Below are positions 1-7,826 of a stretch of 12,718 nucleotides of DNA, in pieces. The DNA comes from Spirochaetota bacterium (lineage in GTDB: Bacteria > Spirochaetota > Spirochaetia > B11-G9). The translations under genes and the position numbers were made by a program. The first letter of the stretch is position 1; every line of letters begins with the position of its first letter. Below the pieces are notes generated by a model. The model saw only the letters and a list, made by a program, of their open reading frames with translations, searched no databases and was not told where the DNA came from. The stretch spans positions 1 through 12,718 of the forward strand of contig QNBL01000039.1 of the NCBI GenBank assembly GCA_003641695.1, read 5' to 3'.

Positions 1-243
1 CTCCGTTAAAAGAGAGAGCTTCTCTTGATTCCATGCTGTATGCCAGTACCATGGGCGGAGCACGGTCACTGTTCCTGGAAAACGAAATTTGATCGATTAA
101 AACGGGTAAAAAGGCAGATCTGGTAATTCTTGAAAAAAACCTTTTTGATGTAGAGGTAGAGGAAATACCAGATGTAAGAATGGAGATGGTTTTTTTGAAG
201 GGAAAAGGAGGTACTAGTCCAAGAACCACCCCTTGCGGGGTGA
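1..243 (+). pseudogene. C-terminal remnant of a YtcJ-type metal-dependent amidohydrolase (broken, truncated by window edge)
   Basis: Reading from base 3 gives a peptide that looks like the C-terminus of amidohydrolase family 3 (YtcJ / N-substituted formamide deformylase-like): ASTMGGARSLFLENEI, then SIKTGKKADLVILEKNLFDV, then a short strand ending in FLKGK. This is the final helix plus the small beta-sandwich that closes the fold; the TIM-barrel metal site lies outside the window. Two lesions are visible. Codon 90-92 is TGA where the family normally has glycine (EIGSI), a change one base from GGA. Around 201-210 (ggaaaaggag) the frame must move by one base to give the natural-looking end GKEVLVQEPPLAG with stop TGA at 241-243; unshifted, the frame runs to 344 inside the opposing ABC gene. 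Either the gene is decaying or the assembly contains errors. The family call is by motif memory, without a database search. It is convergent with the exporter operon. Confidence 0.6.
227..242 (-). terminator. Short GC-rich hairpin between convergent genes, candidate terminator
   Basis: A perfect 6-bp stem (CACCCC 227-232, GGGGTG 237-242) encloses a 4-base loop. It lies eight bases beyond the stop codon of the 627-residue ABC half and overlaps the restored stop codon of the convergent amidohydrolase remnant. On the minus strand it is followed by GTTCTTGG, a poor T-tract, so termination strength is doubtful. It is placed as expected for the end of the marR-ABC-ABC operon. Confidence 0.4.
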
Positions 244-249
244 TCTCCA

Positions 250-2133
250 CTATGCAGTTTCAGTGTACTCAAACTGGCTGTTGTACAGTTCAGCGTAAAA
301 TCCCTTCCTTTCAAGCAGTTCTTTGTGGCTGCCCTGTTCAATAATATCACCGTTATTCATTACCAGAATTAGATCTGCATCCCTGATGGTGGAAAGACGA
401 TGGGCAATAACAAAACTTGTCCGGCCTGCCATTAGGGAATCCATTGCCTTCTGGATATGAATTTCTGTCAAGGTATCCACCGAGCTGGTCGCTTCATCAA
501 GAATGAGCATTTTAGGGTTTGCAAGAATTGCCCGGGCAATGGTTAATAACTGCATTTCTCCCTGGGATATGTTATTTGCTTCTTCATTAATAACCATATC
601 GTATCCTCCGGGCAGAGCCATAATAAAATGGTGAGCATGGGCAGTTTTTGCTGCTGCAATAACTTCTTCATCAGAAGCATCAGGTTTTCCATAGCGGATA
701 TTCTCCATAATGGTACCGTTAAACAGCCATGTGTCTTGAAGAACCATGGCGAAAAGTTTGCGTAAAGAGCTTCGTGTATAGCTGCTTATATTGAGACCAT
801 CTATAAGAATTGAGCCCGAATGAAGCTCGTAGAAGCGCATAAGAAGTTTTACCATAGTAGTTTTCCCAGCACCTGTCGGACCGACAATGGCAATTTTATT
901 ACCTTTTTCAGCTTTGGCAGAAAAGTTGTTAATAATAATTTTGTCTTTTGTATAGCCGAAATGAACATTTCTAAACTCAACCATGCCGGAAATATCTGCA
1001 GGTAAGTCTTCTTTACCACTTTCGTCCAAATGTTCCTTTTCTTCAAGAAAAGTAAACACCCTCTCTGCAGCAGCTGCAGTCTGCTGCAGTATGTTGGAAA
1101 TATTTGCAAGCTGGGTAAGGGGCTGCGTGAAACTTCTGACATACTGAATAAAAGCCTGGATATCCCCAATAGTAATCGTTTTCTTTATGGTAAGCCAGCC
1201 GCCGAGGATACTTATGGCAACATAGCTGATGTTCCCCAGAATCGTCATCATGGGCATCATGATTCGTGAAAGAAAGAGCGATTTCCATCCGGCACTGAAT
1301 AAGGTGTCATTATATTTTTTGAAGGTATCAATACTATTTTTTTCACCGTTAAACGACTTCATGACAATATGGCCGCCGTACATTTCTTCAACATGGCCGT
1401 TGATATGCCCGATATATTCCTGCTGCTGCTTAAAATATTTTTGAGACTGCTTAATGATTATTCTGACAAGAACCATGGAAAGGGGAATGATTATTAGCGA
1501 AACAAGGGTCATGATCCAGTTAATTGAGAACATCATTACAAGAACGCCAACAACCATGACAAGTGATGTTACAATCTGGGAAAGGCTTTGACTCAACGTG
1601 CGGTTTACCGTATCGACATCGTTGGTTATCCTGGATAGAACTTCTCCATGACTGGTTCCATCAAAATAGGAGAGGGGCATTCTGTTTATTTTTTCGGCAA
1701 TGTCTTTTCTAAATCGGTACGTTATTTTTACGGCAACCCCCGACATAATCCACCCCTGTATGTAACTTAGCAGTGCGGATATAAGGTACAGTCCAAGAAC
1801 AAAGAGAAGAATATGTTTTATGGCAGGGAAATCTATGGATCCTGTTCCGCTTAATTTAGCCATTACACCTTCGAAAAGTTTTGTGGTTGCTTTTCCCAGT
1901 ATTTTAGGACCCAGAATGCTGAAAACAGTGGAACCTGCAGCAACAATAAGAATCAGAATAATTGCTGCTTTATAGGAACCGAGGTATGTAACAAGCTTAC
2001 CCATGGTTCCTTTAAAATCGTTGGCTTTTTCTCCACTTCCCATACCCATATGTCTTCCTGATCCGGGACCTCTGAACCCTCCCGATCGGTAAGAGGTGTT
2101 GGTGGTTGATTTATTGTGAGTGTTGTCGCTCAT
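250..2133 (-). CDS. Heterodimeric ABC exporter, catalytically competent half (627 aa, permease-ATPase fusion)
   Basis: Half-transporter of the multidrug/lipid exporter type (ABCB fold, cytoplasmic membrane). A Gly/Arg-rich N-terminal tail (about 1-40, GGFRGPGSGRHMGMGSGEKA) is followed by a six-helix membrane domain (about 50-330) and an ATPase domain (about 383-620). Visible motifs: Walker A GPTGAGKT at 418-425, Q-loop Q466, signature ISQGE at 522-526, Walker B MLILDE at 542-547 with catalytic Glu547, D-loop SVD 551-553, switch His578. The signature is degenerate compared with LSGGQ, while the Glu and His are intact: the mirror image of the partner encoded just upstream. The start is an ATG preceded by a strong GGGAGG ribosome site and overlaps the partner's stop codon as ATGA, suggesting translational coupling. 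Length is normal for the family. The substrate cannot be told from sequence; drug export is inferred from family and the adjacent MarR regulator. Confidence 0.93.
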   Translation of the reverse strand: MSDNTHNKSTTNTSYRSGGFRGPGSGRHMGMGSGEKANDFKGTMGKLVTYLGSYKAAIILILIVAAGSTVFSILGPKILGKATTKLFEGVMAKLSGTGSIDFPAIKHILLFVLGLYLISALLSYIQGWIMSGVAVKITYRFRKDIAEKINRMPLSYFDGTSHGEVLSRITNDVDTVNRTLSQSLSQIVTSLVMVVGVLVMMFSINWIMTLVSLIIIPLSMVLVRIIIKQSQKYFKQQQEYIGHINGHVEEMYGGHIVMKSFNGEKNSIDTFKKYNDTLFSAGWKSLFLSRIMMPMMTILGNISYVAISILGGWLTIKKTITIGDIQAFIQYVRSFTQPLTQLANISNILQQTAAAAERVFTFLEEKEHLDESGKEDLPADISGMVEFRNVHFGYTKDKIIINNFSAKAEKGNKIAIVGPTGAGKTTMVKLLMRFYELHSGSILIDGLNISSYTRSSLRKLFAMVLQDTWLFNGTIMENIRYGKPDASDEEVIAAAKTAHAHHFIMALPGGYDMVINEEANNISQGEMQLLTIARAILANPKMLILDEATSSVDTLTEIHIQKAMDSLMAGRTSFVIAHRLSTIRDADLILVMNNGDIIEQGSHKELLERKGFYAELYNSQFEYTETA

Positions 2134-4349
2134 GCGAGTTCCTCCCGTGATAATTGGGATGTTGCAATCTCCCTGTATACTTTTGAGCTTTCCATGAGTT
2201 CTTTGTGAGTTCCCATGCCTGCAATTTTGCCTTCCTCAAGAACAATTATCTGATCAGCATTTTTTATGGTGGATACACGTTGTGCAACCAGCAGGATGGT
2301 GCTTTCTTTACTGTTCATTGCCAGTGCCTTACGGAGTTTTGCATCGGTTTTAAAGTCAAGAGCTGAGAAGCTATCATCAAAAATGTATATCGGTGCTTTT
2401 TTTACCAGAGCCCGGGCTATCGAAATACGTTGTTTCTGGCCTCCTGAAACGTTTGCTCCCCCTTGGGAAATGTCGCTTTTAATTCCCTTTGGCAGGGTTT
2501 CAATAAACTCTTCAGCTTGTGATACGGACAGGGCGGACTGCACTGTGCCGGAATCTGCATTTTTATCTCCATAACGTAAATTATCCTCTACTGTTCCACT
2601 GAAAAGGACCGATTTTTGGGGAATGTATCCTATCTTTCCCCGAAGATCCTGCTGCGTAACAGTTCGTACATCTTCCCCCCCGACATACACGTTCCCCCTG
2701 GTGACATCGTAAAACCTGGGTATAAGATTAACAAGGGTACTTTTCCCTGAGCCTGTCGGTCCGATAAAAGCAGTTGTTTGCCCTTTCTTTGCGGTAAAGC
2801 TAATGTTATGAAGAGCATCTTCCTTTGCCCCGGGATATCTGAATGAGACATTTTCGAAAACAACAGTTCCGTCAAAGGGTTCTTTGAATGATACCGGACC
2901 GGAAGGATCTTTAATAACCGGCTCTGTCCCCAGGACTTCCGCAACTCTGCCTGCAGATACAGCCGCCCGGGGAATCATGATGAACATCATTGACAGCATT
3001 AAAAATGCAAAAACAATCTGCATGGCATACTGCATAAAAGCCATCATATCCCCAATCTGCATGGTAGAAGCTGCTACTTGTTTTGCTCCTACCCATATAA
3101 TCAAAATGGATAATCCATTCATAATAAGAAGCATCACCGGCATCATAACGACCATGACTCTGTTTACAAAGAGCATTGTTCCTGTCAGGTCTTTGTTTAC
3201 TTCATCAAAGCGTTTCTCTTCGTGGGTCTGCATATTGAATGCCCGTATCACCAGCATACCGGAGAGAGATTCTCTGCTTACCAGATTGAGTTTATCCATT
3301 AACCGCTGCAGCAATTTAAATTTTGGAACTGCAATATTAAAAACGGTAGCTATGATGATTAAGAGGACAGCAACAGCAAGAGCAATAATCCACCACATGG
3401 AACTGCTTTTTCCGATTGCCCTGATAATTCCGCCTATCCCGATTATGGGGGCGTAGAATGCCATGGAAACCAGCATAACGGTTATCATTTGAATCTGCAT
3501 AATGTCATTGGTGGATCTGGTTATAAGGGATGCAGTAGAAAAAGTATCAAATTCCTGGGCATTAAAGTGTTCTATTTTTTCGAAGATACCATAACGGATA
3601 TCCCGGGCAAAACCGGCTGCAATTTTTGCCGATAAAAACCCGGTTATAATGGCTGCCGCTGCACCTATAAGAGTGTACAGCAGCATGAGGGTCCCAATAT
3701 GGAACATATACCTTATTTGAATTGAACCGGTATCCATTCCTATTGCAGAGTATTCAAGTCTTACCAGTGATGCAGCAGCTTTTTCCGCCATTTTAGGGAT
3801 CATTATATCAAATTTACTTTTTAGCATGGAAATTATCTGCTTTTTATCCGGTTCTGGAAGGGCTTTTATAGAGGTACATGGATCGGTATCTTTCGGGAGT
3901 CCGGAAAAATCAGGCATTCCGTCTGCAGGATTAAATTGAGGATTTTCAATAGTTGCGGTGATAAGCCAGGGTTTGGTTAAAATGACATTGAGGCGTTCTA
4001 TGGTCTTACTGTCAGAACTGTTCAGGATATATAGGTCTTCCTGCTCTAGCCGGGGATAGAGGGTTTGATATGCAGCTGCTTTATCAGTTCCATGTTTCAT
4101 CAAAGTATAGTTTTGCAGGACAAAAAGGGTGTCATCCTTACTTGTAAAGGTAAGCAGTTTATCCAGTGTTTCTTTTCGTACTGCAGAAGGAACTGCATTG
4201 GTAATACCTCCCTGCTGAATTCCGGTATTTACAATATCCGACATATAATCGGGGAGGGCAAGGTTGGTATATGCTTGAATAAACAACAGTACAATAGCTG
4301 CCGATAGCAGAATCAGGTATGGTTTAAAATAGGTAAAAAGCTGTTTCAT
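2130..4349 (-). CDS. Heterodimeric ABC exporter, degenerate-site half with large extracytoplasmic insert (739 aa)
   Basis: Partner half-transporter. TM1 (about 10-30) is followed by a hydrophilic stretch of about 165 residues (about 45-212) before the next membrane helix, far longer than the usual short TM1-TM2 loop of ABC exporters and expected to lie outside the membrane. The remaining helices span about 216-460; the ATPase domain runs from about 495. Motifs: Walker A GPTGSGKS 530-537, Q-loop Q578, canonical signature VSGGQ 634-638, Walker B IYIFDD 654-659 with Asp659 where the catalytic Glu should be, D-loop ALD 663-665, and Gln690 in place of the switch histidine (VAQRVSTI). This pattern is typical of the non-catalytic half in heterodimers such as TmrAB, LmrCD and BmrCD. 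The start overlaps the MarR stop (ATGA); an AGGAG ribosome site lies about 11 bases upstream. I recall clostridial homologues with a similar insert, so it is probably a family trait. Confidence 0.93.
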   Translation of the reverse strand: MKQLFTYFKPYLILLSAAIVLLFIQAYTNLALPDYMSDIVNTGIQQGGITNAVPSAVRKETLDKLLTFTSKDDTLFVLQNYTLMKHGTDKAAAYQTLYPRLEQEDLYILNSSDSKTIERLNVILTKPWLITATIENPQFNPADGMPDFSGLPKDTDPCTSIKALPEPDKKQIISMLKSKFDIMIPKMAEKAAASLVRLEYSAIGMDTGSIQIRYMFHIGTLMLLYTLIGAAAAIITGFLSAKIAAGFARDIRYGIFEKIEHFNAQEFDTFSTASLITRSTNDIMQIQMITVMLVSMAFYAPIIGIGGIIRAIGKSSSMWWIIALAVAVLLIIIATVFNIAVPKFKLLQRLMDKLNLVSRESLSGMLVIRAFNMQTHEEKRFDEVNKDLTGTMLFVNRVMVVMMPVMLLIMNGLSILIIWVGAKQVAASTMQIGDMMAFMQYAMQIVFAFLMLSMMFIMIPRAAVSAGRVAEVLGTEPVIKDPSGPVSFKEPFDGTVVFENVSFRYPGAKEDALHNISFTAKKGQTTAFIGPTGSGKSTLVNLIPRFYDVTRGNVYVGGEDVRTVTQQDLRGKIGYIPQKSVLFSGTVEDNLRYGDKNADSGTVQSALSVSQAEEFIETLPKGIKSDISQGGANVSGGQKQRISIARALVKKAPIYIFDDSFSALDFKTDAKLRKALAMNSKESTILLVAQRVSTIKNADQIIVLEEGKIAGMGTHKELMESSKVYREIATSQLSREELA

Positions 4350-4834
4350 AAGCAGGATGACTCCTTTTTAGGGTGTTTTATAATTTGTTGATCCTTCTCA
4401 GTTAAAGCAGTCCTGGATAGTAGTATTTTCAAAGCTCGAATAATGAGTGACGATTCCTCTTGAGAAAGAATGTCAGAAAGAGCGCTAAGCCATCGATCCC
4501 GTTCTTCCATATTGGAGTGTAGAAATTCCCGGCCTTCGGGGGAAATTGAAATAATTTTTACCCGTCTGTCAGAAGGGTCTCCGCTGCGGGTTATATACTT
4601 TTTTTCTACTAACCCTTCAAGCATTTGGCTGGCTGCCGCATTGGAAATACCCAGGGTGTCTGCTAGCTGGGAAACACTCATTTTTCCCTTGTGGCGCAGT
4701 TTATAGAGGGTGCTTATCTGGGAAATGGAAATCCCTCTTTTTTTTGCATTTGAAATAAGGGAGGAAAAATTTTTCTGGCATAGTAGTTGTGTCCATTCGT
4801 TTAATAAATCAATGATCTGTTGTTTCTCTTTCAT
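4346..4834 (-). CDS. MarR-family transcriptional regulator
   Basis: A 162-residue winged helix-turn-helix protein of the MarR type, normal in length. The N-terminal dimerisation helix is about 1-30, the helix-turn-helix about 52-81 with the recognition helix around SNAAASQMLEGLVEKKYI, and the beta-wing about 83-101 carries the family hallmark RSGDPSDRRVK. The C-terminal helices complete the dimer interface. MarR dimers usually repress their own operon and release DNA when they bind a phenolic or other drug-like ligand. Here the gene is first in an operon with both exporter halves and overlaps the next gene as ATGA. Just upstream are a readable promoter and a perfect inverted repeat, consistent with autoregulation. 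The start ATG has an AAGGAAG ribosome site about 8 bases upstream. The only cysteine close to the C-terminus is Cys161, and nothing points to a redox-sensing OhrR-type site. The ligand is unknown. Confidence 0.92.
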   Translation of the reverse strand: MKEKQQIIDLLNEWTQLLCQKNFSSLISNAKKRGISISQISTLYKLRHKGKMSVSQLADTLGISNAAASQMLEGLVEKKYITRSGDPSDRRVKIISISPEGREFLHSNMEERDRWLSALSDILSQEESSLIIRALKILLSRTALTEKDQQIIKHPKKESSCL

Positions 4835-4866
4835 AATATAAGCTTCCTTAATAGTTAAGCAAACTT

Positions 4867-4896
4867 AAATATATTGTCAAAATGACAATTGGTCAA
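4867..4896 (-). promoter_or_regulatory. Sigma-70-type promoter of the marR-ABC exporter operon with embedded operator
   Basis: On the minus strand the -35 box TTGACC (4896-4891) and the -10 box TATATT (4873-4868) are separated by exactly 17 bases; each box matches the consensus in five of six positions. Transcription should start near 4861, leaving a leader of about 27 bases with the AAGGAAG ribosome site. The spacer is occupied by the inverted repeat listed separately. The call rests on consensus matching and position. Confidence 0.65.
4873..4889. promoter_or_regulatory. Perfect 7-3-7 inverted repeat, candidate MarR operator
   Basis: ATTGTCA-AAA-TGACAAT reads the same on both strands apart from the 3-base centre. 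At 17 bp it suits a winged-helix dimer, and MarR operators are commonly AT-rich palindromes of about this size. It fills the spacer between the -35 and -10 boxes and shares one base with the -10 box, so a bound dimer should block RNA polymerase. It lies 39 bases from the marR start codon. Confidence 0.6.
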
Positions 4897-4947
4897 CAAA
4901 TTACCGTAAAAAAATCAGGGAATCTCCACGTACCGGTGAGTATGGTG

Positions 4948-5949
4948 TTACAGAGCCTCTTCCACCCGGAAACAGGCTGCAAAATGATCTTTGCCTATCT
5001 TCTGCATAACAGGGGAATCGGTACTGCATTTTTCAAAAGCATATGGACAGCGGGGGAAAAATCTGCAGTTACTGCTTTCTCCGGGAACAACAGGGACATA
5101 ACCTTTAATGGGAACATCCTTAACTTTGACCGTTGGATCAATTTCAGGCACTGCTGCAATCAAGGCTTTGGTGTAAGGATGCACAGGATGTGCTAGAATT
5201 TCTTCGGTAGGTCCGATTTCTACCAGCTTGCCAAGGTACATTATGGCAATCCGGTCACAGATATATCGTGCTGTAGAAAGATCATGGGTTATATAGATGA
5301 AAGAGATAGTATATTTCTGTTTAATTTTTTCCAAAAGTTCCAGAATACCTATACGGACTGAGACATCCAGCATGGAAACGGGCTCATCTGCAATAACAAA
5401 TTTCGGATGCAGAATAATAACACGGCCCATACTTACCCGCTGCTGTTGTCCTCCGCTTAAAAGAGCCGGGTACTTATCCCAGTATTCTTCGACGGGTACA
5501 AGTTCTACTTCTTCCATTGCCTGGCGGATCAGTTTATCCTCTTCTGCAATTGTAGCGGCAAGATGATGAGTCCGTACCGTCTGGCGCAGGGTGTCTGAGA
5601 CTGTTCTTCGAGGATTTAAGGATCCAAAGGGATCCTGGAAGATCATCTGCATAAATCTCCGGTGTTTCCGCAGATCCTCTTTGTCGAGGGACAAGAGGTC
5701 TACCCCGTCAAAGATAATAGTCCCCGATGTGGGTTCTATGAGACGCAGGAGTACTCTACTCATGGTTGATTTTCCGCAACCAGATTCTCCTATAAATCCA
5801 AGCACTTCCTGTTCACCTACGGAAAAACTGATATCATCAACAGCATGAATGTACTCCTGATCACTCTTTTTTAAATAGCCTAGAAGTCCTTTTTTAATTT
5901 TAAAATATTTTTTCAGGTTTTCGACGTGAAGTATTTCTTTTCTGTTCAT
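4948..5949 (-). CDS. dppF: Oligopeptide/dipeptide ABC importer ATPase, DppF/AppF type
   Basis: Cytoplasmic ATPase powering the peptide-type importer as the partner of DppD. With the chosen start it has 333 residues: Walker A GESGCGKST at 54-62, Q-loop Q105, signature LSGGQ 164-168, Walker B with IADEP ending at 190, switch His222. The C-terminal oligopeptide-binding-ATPase extension (about 240-333) has four cysteines (295, 301, 308, 326) spaced as in the DppD/DppF family, where an iron-sulfur cluster has been described. The open frame extends to 5982, but that start lies inside dppD. ATG 5949 has an AGGA ribosome site 5 bases upstream and gives the usual beginning MNRKEILHVENLKKYF; ATG 5955 is the alternative. 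The ribosome site overlaps the TAG stop of dppD, implying coupling. It is the last gene of the importer operon. The Dpp name marks the family, not a proven dipeptide substrate. Confidence 0.92.
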   Translation of the reverse strand: MNRKEILHVENLKKYFKIKKGLLGYLKKSDQEYIHAVDDISFSVGEQEVLGFIGESGCGKSTMSRVLLRLIEPTSGTIIFDGVDLLSLDKEDLRKHRRFMQMIFQDPFGSLNPRRTVSDTLRQTVRTHHLAATIAEEDKLIRQAMEEVELVPVEEYWDKYPALLSGGQQQRVSMGRVIILHPKFVIADEPVSMLDVSVRIGILELLEKIKQKYTISFIYITHDLSTARYICDRIAIMYLGKLVEIGPTEEILAHPVHPYTKALIAAVPEIDPTVKVKDVPIKGYVPVVPGESSNCRFFPRCPYAFEKCSTDSPVMQKIGKDHFAACFRVEEAL

Positions 5950-5956
5950 ATTCATC

Positions 5957-6907
5957 CTACTTAACGATATGGCATGCGACACTATGGCCGTTTATGCGGC
6001 GAATTTCAGGTTCTACAGTTCTGCACAGATCAGTTGCAAACTCACAGCGCGGATGAAATCTGCATCCTTCCGGCGGATTAACCAGCAGGGGGGGAGACCC
6101 CGGTATACTTTTAAGTTTTCGCCTTTCTCCCCGAATACTCGGATATGAGTGAATAAGAGCTTTTGTATACGGGTGCAGCGGGTTTTGATATAATGATACC
6201 ACATCGGCTTTCTCCATAATTTTCCCTGCGTACATAACAACGACCTCATCACATGTTTCAGATACCACAGATAAGTCATGGGCAATGAAAAGTGCTGTGA
6301 GATTCAGTCTGTTTCTCAAATCGTTTATCAGGGTTAAAAGCTGACGCTGCACAATAACATCAAGTCCTGTTATGGGCTCATCCATAATAATAAAATCGGG
6401 ATTGCAAGCTGTTGCAATGGCAATCATCCCTCTTTGCCGCATACCTCCCGACATTTCATGGGGAAAGGTTTTTGCCCTTTTGTGGCTTATCCCTACAAGG
6501 TCAAGCTGCTTTTCTGCACGCTGCCACGCTGCTTTCTTATCAATTCTCTCGTGTTCCAGAATTACTTCTGCTATTTGATCTCCTATAGTCATTACGGGGT
6601 TAAGGGCATTTTGAGCTTCCTGCCTTACTATGGTTATCTCTTTGCCTCTCAAGGCACGAAGTTCTCCATCCGAAAGGTTCAGAATATTTCTTCCATTGAA
6701 AATAATTTCACCTCCGGCTATTTCCCCCGGTTCCTTGACAAAATTCATTATTGCCCGGGCTGTTGTAGTTTTCCCGCAGCCCGATTCTCCAATCAGTCCT
6801 ACTGTTTTATTTTTCTCAACAGAAAATGATATGGAATCAACCGCTTTGGCAGGACCATTCTTGGTCATGTAGTACACCTTAAGGTCTTTAATTTCCAGTA
6901 TGTTCAT
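5957..6907 (-). CDS. dppD: Oligopeptide/dipeptide ABC importer ATPase, DppD/OppD type
   Basis: The 316-residue first ATPase of the importer. Motifs: Walker A GESGCGKT 40-47, Q-loop Q96, signature MSGGM 152-156 (the MSGG-M form normal for DppD), Walker B IIMDEP 173-178, switch His210. The C-terminal extension carries the family motif GCRFHPRC and four cysteines (282, 288, 295, 312), a likely iron-sulfur site as in DppF. Length is normal. The ATG start follows the dppC stop by four bases, with AGGGA about 10 bases upstream inside the end of dppC. DppD and DppF form the ATPase heterodimer that engages the coupling helices of DppB and DppC. Confidence 0.94.
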   Translation of the reverse strand: MNILEIKDLKVYYMTKNGPAKAVDSISFSVEKNKTVGLIGESGCGKTTTARAIMNFVKEPGEIAGGEIIFNGRNILNLSDGELRALRGKEITIVRQEAQNALNPVMTIGDQIAEVILEHERIDKKAAWQRAEKQLDLVGISHKRAKTFPHEMSGGMRQRGMIAIATACNPDFIIMDEPITGLDVIVQRQLLTLINDLRNRLNLTALFIAHDLSVVSETCDEVVVMYAGKIMEKADVVSLYQNPLHPYTKALIHSYPSIRGERRKLKSIPGSPPLLVNPPEGCRFHPRCEFATDLCRTVEPEIRRINGHSVACHIVK

Positions 6908-6911
6908 TATG

Positions 6912-7826
6912 TTACAGTCCCTTTTTTTCTTTGTATCCGGGTTTAAGAATATCGCTTACGGCCGTTCCGAGAAAGGAAAATCCAATTATGAGAAGTATTA
7001 TGGAGACAATAGGGGGTAAAACCCACCATGGAGCCCGTGCCATTGTTCCTGAATCAAAAGCAAAGTGGAGCATTGAGCCCCAGCTCATCCGTACCGGGTC
7101 TCCAAGTCCGAGAAAACTTAAAACAGCCTCTGCATAAATTGCTTCTGTTATCATGATAACAGCTTCTGCGAAAAGAATGGGTACAACATTAGGGAAAATT
7201 TCTCCAAACATCAGGAAAGAATTCTTTGCTCCAATACATCGTGATGCTTCTACAAAAGGCCGTTCTTTCAATGAAAGTACCTGTGAACGGACAACCCGTG
7301 CAGTTGTCGGCCAGCTTATCAGAGTCACCACAAAAATAATGTTCCAAATATTCGGCCCGAGGACAGCAGCAAGAACGATCATCAGTGGGAGTGCAGGGAG
7401 CATCATAAAAAAATCTACAATGCGCATGAGCACTTCCTCCAGGATCCCTCCGTAGAATCCAGCTATTATTCCAACGAGAGTTCCGGTAACAACAGTGGCA
7501 AGAGCGCTTACAAACCCTATAAGGAGGGAAACCCGTGATCCGTAAAGCACCTGGCTCCACACATCTCTTCCAAGATCGTCTGTTCCCAAAATGAATTGAC
7601 TGTTTGGAGGAATGAGTATTTCCGATGCATTCCCCGATTGGTGGGGGCTGACTGTTCTCAATAGAGGAGCAGCAAGAGCAACAAATAGAAAAATAACAAT
7701 AATGCCAACCCCGATCTTCCCCATTTTATGATCAATGAGAAGATATAAAAAATCTTTAATTTTCTGGTTTCTTATCTTCTGTTTTCTTTTTTTGTTTATG
7801 CTAAGTTCCGCTTTTGTATTACTCAT
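6912..7826 (-). CDS. dppC: Peptide-type ABC importer permease, DppC
   Basis: A 304-residue inner-membrane permease. A basic N-terminal cytoplasmic segment (1-35) leads into TM1 (about 37-56), a periplasmic stretch with the family motif ILGTDDLGRDVWS (79-91), and five further helices to about 290. The EAA coupling motif, EASRCIGAKNSFLMFGEIFP, lies around 193-212 and docks onto the ATPases. C-terminal SDILKPGYKE is typical of DppC. The ATG start has GGAG six bases upstream and overlaps the end of dppB by eight bases. Length and order (B, C, D, F) are standard. Substrate cannot be inferred from the permease alone. Confidence 0.94.
   Translation of the reverse strand: MSNTKAELSINKKRKQKIRNQKIKDFLYLLIDHKMGKIGVGIIVIFLFVALAAPLLRTVSPHQSGNASEILIPPNSQFILGTDDLGRDVWSQVLYGSRVSLLIGFVSALATVVTGTLVGIIAGFYGGILEEVLMRIVDFFMMLPALPLMIVLAAVLGPNIWNIIFVVTLISWPTTARVVRSQVLSLKERPFVEASRCIGAKNSFLMFGEIFPNVVPILFAEAVIMITEAIYAEAVLSFLGLGDPVRMSWGSMLHFAFDSGTMARAPWWVLPPIVSIILLIIGFSFLGTAVSDILKPGYKEKKGL

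Noticed and set aside
90..92. TGA in the amidohydrolase read as selenocysteine
   Set aside because: The position is a conserved glycine, no selenocysteine role is known there, and a frameshift lies downstream; a nonsense change or sequencing error is simpler.
2884..3456. Plus-strand open frame of 190 codons opposite the 739-residue exporter half
   Set aside because: It lies wholly antisense to a clear ABC transporter gene and its translation shows no recognisable domain; it is a shadow of that gene's codon pattern.
4853..4880. Alternative marR promoter TTGACA (4880-4875) with TTAACT (4858-4853)
   Set aside because: The -35 is perfect, but the -10 matches poorly and transcription would start inside the ribosome site. 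The TTGACC-17-TATATT pair fits better.
4901..4947. Possible terminator of the importer operon between dppF and the marR promoter, with seven Ts on the minus strand at 4914-4908
   Set aside because: The T-run is real, but I found only three-base-pair or mismatched stems before it (around CACCGGTACGTG), so no convincing hairpin supports it.
5949..5982. dppF start at 5982
   Set aside because: It lies within dppD and adds eleven residues unlike the family N-terminus; ATG 5949 has a better-placed ribosome site.
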